From contig JAHZJY010000184.1 of the NCBI GenBank assembly GCA_022600695.1, positions 1 through 9,694 of the forward strand: 9,694 bases of DNA, written 5' to 3'. Position numbers and translations under genes: made by a program. Below are positions 6,436 to 9,694 of the stretch, in pieces. Below the pieces are notes generated by a model. It saw only the letters and a list, made by a program, of their open reading frames with translations, made no database searches and was not told the DNA's origin. Numbering within the stretch: the stretch's first letter is position 1; each line of letters begins with the position of its first letter. The stretch comes from Actinomycetes bacterium (GTDB lineage Bacteria; Actinomycetota; Actinomycetes; Mycobacteriales; Mycobacteriaceae).

Positions 6436-7125
6436 TCAGGAGCTCGGCAGCCGGCCGGCGATGGTGCTGGCGATTGCCGTCGCCGCCGACGTCGGGCCGG
6501 CCAGGCTGCATGCTTCGACGTCGACCGCGACATTGCCGTGAACGGTCAGCGCCCGCTGACAGGACCACTGTTGTGGACTGCGCTGGACCCGGGATACCGC
6601 CAGTGCGTCGCGCTCCAGACCGGCCGGACCGATGGACCAGAGCTGGGCGGGAGCCAGCGGCTGCGGGTAGGTGAGCTCGCGGTCGGCGCAGCCGGACCAG
6701 CTGTCCTGCGACCGGGCGAAGAAATCCGCCGCGGCACCGGCGTTCGGGAACAGCACCACGGCCTGGGTGGCGAAATGCGACCACTGTGACGCCGCAGGTT
6801 CGCGGAGCACCTGTCCGTGTACGGCGGTCCAGCCGCTGCCGGCGTACACGGCTTGCTGGGCCGCGCCCGCGACCGCCAAGCAGTCGACCCCGTCGGCCAG
6901 ACGTGCGGTGTCATCCCAAAGCGCATCGACTTCGCGGGTCACGACCATATCCGCCCCGGACAGGGCCGAGCTGACCTCTGGGGCCGACAGCAACAGCGAC
7001 GGCAGAGCCTCGGACGTGGTCAGGGGCGCAGTCGCGGCCGGGGTCGCGGTACCGGCCGTGGTGGTGGCGCAGCCGCTGACCGAGAGACACAACAGTGCGG
7101 TGATCACGGGCGCGCGGCGATTCAT
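6436..7125 (-). CDS. Lipoprotein with PknH-like extracellular sensor domain
   Basis: 229 residues. A short signal peptide with basic NRR and a hydrophobic core ends in the lipobox VSGC, so C19 would be lipidated and the protein anchored outside the membrane. A Thr/Ala/Pro-rich linker (20-38) leads to a domain resembling the PknH C-terminal sensor (PknH_C). Four cysteines, C82, C146, C189 and C206, fit its two disulfides, and the end QWSCQRALTVHGNVAVDVEAC matches in pattern (shown split: WSCQRAL and NVAVDVEAC). Here the domain is not joined to a kinase, as in other mycobacterial lipoproteins of this group, and its ligand is unknown. The ATG at 7125 has no Shine-Dalgarno; AT-rich -10 candidates just upstream suggest a leaderless transcript. 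It is divergent from the M20 gene. Confidence 0.85.
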   Translation of the reverse strand: MNRRAPVITALLCLSVSGCATTTAGTATPAATAPLTTSEALPSLLLSAPEVSSALSGADMVVTREVDALWDDTARLADGVDCLAVAGAAQQAVYAGSGWTAVHGQVLREPAASQWSHFATQAVVLFPNAGAAADFFARSQDSWSGCADRELTYPQPLAPAQLWSIGPAGLERDALAVSRVQRSPQQWSCQRALTVHGNVAVDVEACSLAGPTSAATAIASTIAGRLPSS

Positions 7126-7130
7126 CGCAG

Positions 7131-7162
7131 TAAATAAACCACGATGACACGCGTGTTGTAAA
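7131..7162 (-). promoter_or_regulatory. Putative leaderless promoter of the lipoprotein gene
   Basis: On the - strand TTTACA (7162-7157) is a fair -35. TTTATT (7138-7133, 18-base spacer) or TATTTA (7136-7131, 20-base spacer) are -10 candidates. They end 5-7 bases before the ATG at 7125, so transcription would start at the start codon. The hexamers are AT-rich but do not match TANNNT perfectly. A 10-bp palindrome lies within the spacer. Confidence 0.4.
7147..7156. promoter_or_regulatory. 10-bp perfect palindrome, candidate operator
   Basis: ACACGCGTGT is its own reverse complement. It lies in the spacer of the candidate lipoprotein promoter and in the shared intergenic region with the M20 gene, where a dimeric repressor could act on both. 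No regulator gene is adjacent, so the binding protein is unknown. Confidence 0.35.
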
Positions 7163-7247
7163 TGTTGATTGAGTTAAAGATGTGATAAAGGCGTCGACAC
7201 TACCGGCCGCCGCGATCGAGGCTGATCGTCAATGGTAGGAAAGGACC

Positions 7248-8573
7248 GTGACAACTCCCGCGGACGAGGTGGTCGATCTCGTCAGCGCGCTGATCCGGTT
7301 CGACACCTCCAATACCGGCGACCTCGCGACCACCAAGGGCGAACAGGAATGCGCCGAGTGGGTCGCCGGGCAGTTGCGTGAGGTGGGGTATCAGCCGGAG
7401 TACATCGAATCCGGGGCACCCGGCCGGGGCAACGTCTTCGTCCGCCTGCCCGGCGCCGACCCGTCGCGCGGGGCGTTACTCATCCACGGACATCTCGACG
7501 TGGTTCCGGCCGAGGCCGCCGACTGGAGCGTGCATCCGTTCTCGGGGGCGATTTCCGACGGCTATGTCTGGGGTCGCGGCGCGGTCGACATGAAAGACAT
7601 GTGCGGGATGATGCTGGCGGTCGCCCGTCACTTCAAACGTGCCGGCATCACCCCGCCGCGTGATCTGGTGTTCGCTTTCGTCGCCGATGAGGAGCACGGC
7701 GGTGACTACGGGGCGCAATGGTTGGTGGACAACCGGCCCGAGTTGTTCACCGGCATCAGCGAGGCGATCGGTGAAGTGGGCGGATTCTCGGTGACGTTGC
7801 CGCGACGTGATGGCGGGGAGCGCCGTCTCTACCTCATCGAGACGGCCGAGAAAGGTCTGCTGTGGATGCGACTGTCCGCCCGCGGCCGGGCCGGCCACGG
7901 GTCGATGGTCCATGAGGACAACGCCGTCACCACGATCGCCCGTGCCGTGGCCCGATTGGGCACCCATCGGTTTCCGTTGGTCCTCACCGATTCGGTGAAG
8001 CAATTCCTGACGGCGGTCGGTGAGGAGACCGGCCACACGTTCGACCCGGACTCACCCGATCTGGAAGGCGCGGTGGCCAAACTCGGCCCGATCGCACGAC
8101 TGGTGGGAGCAACGCTGCGCGATACCGCCAATCCGACCATGCTGGACGCCGGTTACAAGGCCAATGTCATCCCGGCCACCGCCGAAGCCGTGGTCGACTG
8201 CCGGGTGCTGCCCGGTAGGCAGGCCGCCTTCGAACGGGAGGTCGACGAACTCATCGGCCCCGATGTCACCCGGGAATGGATTTCCGAACTGCCCTCTTAC
8301 GAGACCGGTTTCGACGGCGGGTTGGTGGACGCCATGAACGACGCGCTATTGGCACTCGATCCCGAAGCGCGCACCGTCCCGTACATGCTGTCCGGCGGCA
8401 CTGACGCGAAAGCGTTTGCCCGCCTGGGCATCCGGTGCTTCGGCTTCGCCCCGCTGCGGCTGCCGCCGGAACTGGACTTCGCGGCACTGTTCCACGGTGT
8501 CGACGAGCGGGTACCCGTCGACGCGTTGCAGTTCGGCGCCCGGGTGCTCGAGCATTTCCTGCAGAACTGCTGA
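7248..8573 (+). CDS. M20 family metallopeptidase (Rv2141c-like; ArgE/DapE/carboxypeptidase type)
   Basis: 441 residues with a complete M20 metal site: H82 and D84 in HGHLDVVP, bridging D114 in GRGAVDMKD, catalytic base E148 and metal ligand E149 in ADEEHGG, E176 in GEVGG, and H416 near the end in LFHGVDE. The lid/dimerisation domain lies roughly between 205 and 330 (GRAGHGSMVHEDNAV at its start). The family removes acyl or amino-acid groups from small peptides or amides with two zinc ions. Databases often label this branch DapE-like, but mycobacteria have another DapE, so true succinyl-diaminopimelate activity is doubtful. No signal peptide, so cytosolic. The GTG at 7248 is chosen for its ribosome binding site AGGAAAGG. 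The PEBP gene follows after 30 bases and is probably cotranscribed. Confidence 0.9.
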   Translation: MTTPADEVVDLVSALIRFDTSNTGDLATTKGEQECAEWVAGQLREVGYQPEYIESGAPGRGNVFVRLPGADPSRGALLIHGHLDVVPAEAADWSVHPFSGAISDGYVWGRGAVDMKDMCGMMLAVARHFKRAGITPPRDLVFAFVADEEHGGDYGAQWLVDNRPELFTGISEAIGEVGGFSVTLPRRDGGERRLYLIETAEKGLLWMRLSARGRAGHGSMVHEDNAVTTIARAVARLGTHRFPLVLTDSVKQFLTAVGEETGHTFDPDSPDLEGAVAKLGPIARLVGATLRDTANPTMLDAGYKANVIPATAEAVVDCRVLPGRQAAFEREVDELIGPDVTREWISELPSYETGFDGGLVDAMNDALLALDPEARTVPYMLSGGTDAKAFARLGIRCFGFAPLRLPPELDFAALFHGVDERVPVDALQFGARVLEHFLQNC

Positions 8574-8603
8574 ACCCGCCGAGAATGAAAGGAACGGCCT
8601 GCC

Positions 8604-9134
8604 ATGGCTTTTTCTTATAACCCGTACGACTTCTTACCTGATCTGCCCGGTTTCACGCTGACCAGCGCCGATATCGCCGACACCCAGCCGCTGAAGATGG
8701 CCCAGGTCAGCGGCATCATGGGTGCCGGCGGCGAGGATGTCTCACCGCAGCTGAGCTGGTCGGGTTTCCCGGAGCAGACTCGAAGCTTCGCGGTGACCGT
8801 GTTCGACCCGGACGCCCCGACCGCCTCCGGGTTCTGGCACTGGGCGGTGGCCAACCTGCCCGCGACCGTCACCGAACTGCCCGCCGGCGCCGGGGACGGT
8901 TCAGTGCTTCCGGGGGATGCGCTGACACTGCGCAATGACGCCGGTATGACACGGTTCATCGGCGCAGCCCCGCCCGCCGGTCACGGCTACCATCGGTATT
9001 TCGTTGCGGTGCATGCGGTCGGTGTCGAGAAGCTTGACCTTCCGGCGGATGCCAGTCCCGCCTACCTGGGCTTCAATCTTTTCATGACGTCCATCGCGCG
9101 GGCGGTCATCCACGGCACCCACGAGCAGAAGTAG
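8604..9134 (+). CDS. PEBP family protein (YbhB/YbcL, Raf kinase inhibitor-like; Rv2140c-like)
   Basis: 176 residues, the whole length taken by one phosphatidylethanolamine-binding-like domain. The two family blocks are present: DPDAPT (68-73) followed by WHW (78-80), and [13 protein letters not shown] (125-137). H79, D68/D70 and H129 line the small anion-binding pocket in this family. No signal peptide or lipobox is seen, so it is cytosolic. M. tuberculosis Rv2140c (TB18.6) is the likely orthologue by sequence type and gene order. The bacterial role is not settled; binding of phosphorylated ligands or nucleotides has been suggested for the family. The ATG at 8604 has AAAGGA 10 bases upstream. 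Being 30 bases after the M20 gene suggests one transcript and perhaps a linked function. It converges with pyrD. Confidence 0.92.
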   Translation: MAFSYNPYDFLPDLPGFTLTSADIADTQPLKMAQVSGIMGAGGEDVSPQLSWSGFPEQTRSFAVTVFDPDAPTASGFWHWAVANLPATVTELPAGAGDGSVLPGDALTLRNDAGMTRFIGAAPPAGHGYHRYFVAVHAVGVEKLDLPADASPAYLGFNLFMTSIARAVIHGTHEQK

Positions 9135-9151
9135 GGATTACCGTCCCGTCT

Positions 9152-9203
9152 AGTGTGCCCATACCGCGAAATTCCGTCTGGTTTTCCGCAAAGGGTTCAC
9201 ACT
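9152..9203. terminator. Imperfect stem-loop between PEBP and pyrD genes, weak terminator candidate
   Basis: AGTGTGCCC (9152-9160) can pair with GGG (9193-9195) and CACACT (9198-9203), with TT bulged between. The inner part can add GCGAAA against TTTCCGC with a bulge. The right arm overlaps the pyrD stop codon (9197-9199). No T-tract is seen. It sits in the 62-base gap of a convergent pair, where a terminator is expected, but the structure is imperfect. Confidence 0.3.
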
Positions 9204-9694
9204 CGGCGGGGTCCAGTCCCGCTGCCCACCGCCGCGCTGAGCGATGCGAACCCGCCGGCGTGCAGACGACGGGCTATCCCGTCGTGAATGCGCTTGGCCC
9301 ACAGCCCCCCGCCGTAGACGAACCCGGTGTAGCCCTGCAGCAGTGAGGCGCCCGCGATGATCCGTTCCCAGGCATCATCGGCGTTCTCGATGCCGCCCAC
9401 CCCGATCAGCGCCAGCCGATCACCGGCCCGGGCGTACAGTCGGCCCAGCACCGCAGTGGCGCGTCCGGCCACCGGCGGGCCGGATACGCCGCCTGGCCCG
9501 AGGTCGGCGACATTGGCCGTGCGCAGACCCGCCCGGGAGACCGTTGTGTTGGTCGCCACGATGCCCGCCAGTCCCAGGTCGACGGCCAGGTCGGCGACGG
9601 CGTCGACATCGTCGTCGGACAGGTCCGGGGCGATCTTGACCAGCACCGGCGCGGACGTCTCGGCCAGGACGGCGGTCAGGATCGGGCGCAGCGA
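9197..9694 (-). CDS. pyrD: Dihydroorotate dehydrogenase (class 2, quinone-dependent), C-terminal part
   Basis: Partial: the gene enters from beyond the right edge, and 165 residues plus stop are visible. The enzyme oxidises dihydroorotate to orotate in pyrimidine synthesis, using FMN and passing electrons to membrane quinone. Visible residues show VLVKIAPDL (17-25, K20 at the FMN/substrate lysine), IVATNTT (45-51, N49 in the substrate site), GGVSGPPV, and the FMN-phosphate region IGVGGI followed by [16 protein letters not shown]. These are class 2 features; the N-terminal membrane helix and catalytic Ser lie outside the window. A GTG at 9646 is only an internal codon. Facing PEBP and M20 genes, it keeps the order known at Rv2139-Rv2141c in M. 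tuberculosis. Confidence 0.95.
   Translation of the reverse strand, partial: SLRPILTAVLAETSAPVLVKIAPDLSDDDVDAVADLAVDLGLAGIVATNTTVSRAGLRTANVADLGPGGVSGPPVAGRATAVLGRLYARAGDRLALIGVGGIENADDAWERIIAGASLLQGYTGFVYGGGLWAKRIHDGIARRLHAGGFASLSAAVGSGTGPRRV

Larger units (their letters stand above)
7126..7247. promoter_or_regulatory. AT-rich divergent intergenic region
   Basis: The 122-base spacer between the lipoprotein and M20 genes has an AT-rich core (about 7127-7190) that stands out from the GC-rich surroundings. It should hold both promoters. For the M20 gene the best -10 guess is the extended form TGTGATAAA (7181-7189), with no convincing -35. TGTTG occurs twice nine bases apart (7154 and 7163). AGGAAAGG (7237-7244) is the M20 ribosome binding site. 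Confidence 0.5.

Noticed and set aside
1..9694. CRISPR array, insertion sequence, prophage, toxin-antitoxin or defence island
   Set aside because: No regularly spaced repeats, transposase or integrase motifs or terminal repeats were seen. The tRNA has no duplicated 3' end nearby to suggest an integrated element.

Overview
The window looks like an ordinary chromosomal stretch from a high-GC actinobacterium, most likely Mycobacterium or Mycolicibacterium. The main pointers are the strong G/C bias at third codon positions, a lipoprotein with a PknH-type sensor domain, a DUF2784 protein, and the order M20 peptidase, PEBP protein, then pyrD facing them. That last order matches the neighbourhood I know from M. 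tuberculosis (Rv2141c, Rv2140c, Rv2139). Several genes have a -10 hexamer placed directly upstream of the start codon with no Shine-Dalgarno, which fits the leaderless transcripts common in mycobacteria.

Region 1 (1-2779, + strand) is the 3' part of an operon for a group 3b, NAD(P)-linked cytosolic [NiFe]-hydrogenase. It holds the end of the diaphorase subunit HyhG, then HyhS (three [4Fe-4S] clusters), HyhL (NiFe site) and a HybD-type maturation protease. The genes abut or overlap by 0-4 bases. HyhL keeps a cleavable C-terminal tail, and the last gene encodes the kind of peptidase that removes it. The first subunit (hyhB-like) and the start of hyhG lie outside the window.

Region 2 (2705-4981) has a class I glutamine amidotransferase on the - strand, whose 3' end overlaps the protease gene by 75 bases. 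It is divergent from a small DUF2784 membrane protein, which is followed by a TerC-family membrane protein (manganese-type transport family). The amidotransferase and DUF2784 genes share a 47-base spacer with a -10 hexamer just before each start codon.

Region 3 (4979-6427, - strand) holds an MFS transporter preceded by tRNA-Leu(GAG), which has its own good promoter. The terC and MFS genes converge on a 10-bp perfect inverted repeat whose two arms contain the two stop codons.

Region 4 (6436-9694) has a lipoprotein with a PknH-like sensor domain, divergent from an M20 metallopeptidase and a PEBP (YbhB/YbcL) gene that probably form an operon. The 3' end of pyrD faces them.

I see no CRISPR array, insertion sequence, phage gene, toxin-antitoxin pair or defence island, and no stretch over 300 bases without a gene. 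I did not find a clearly new biological system. The more interesting signals are small: compact leaderless promoters, a stop-codon inverted repeat, a 9-bp hairpin inside the DUF2784 gene, a palindrome in a promoter spacer, and the uncharacterised M20-PEBP pair.
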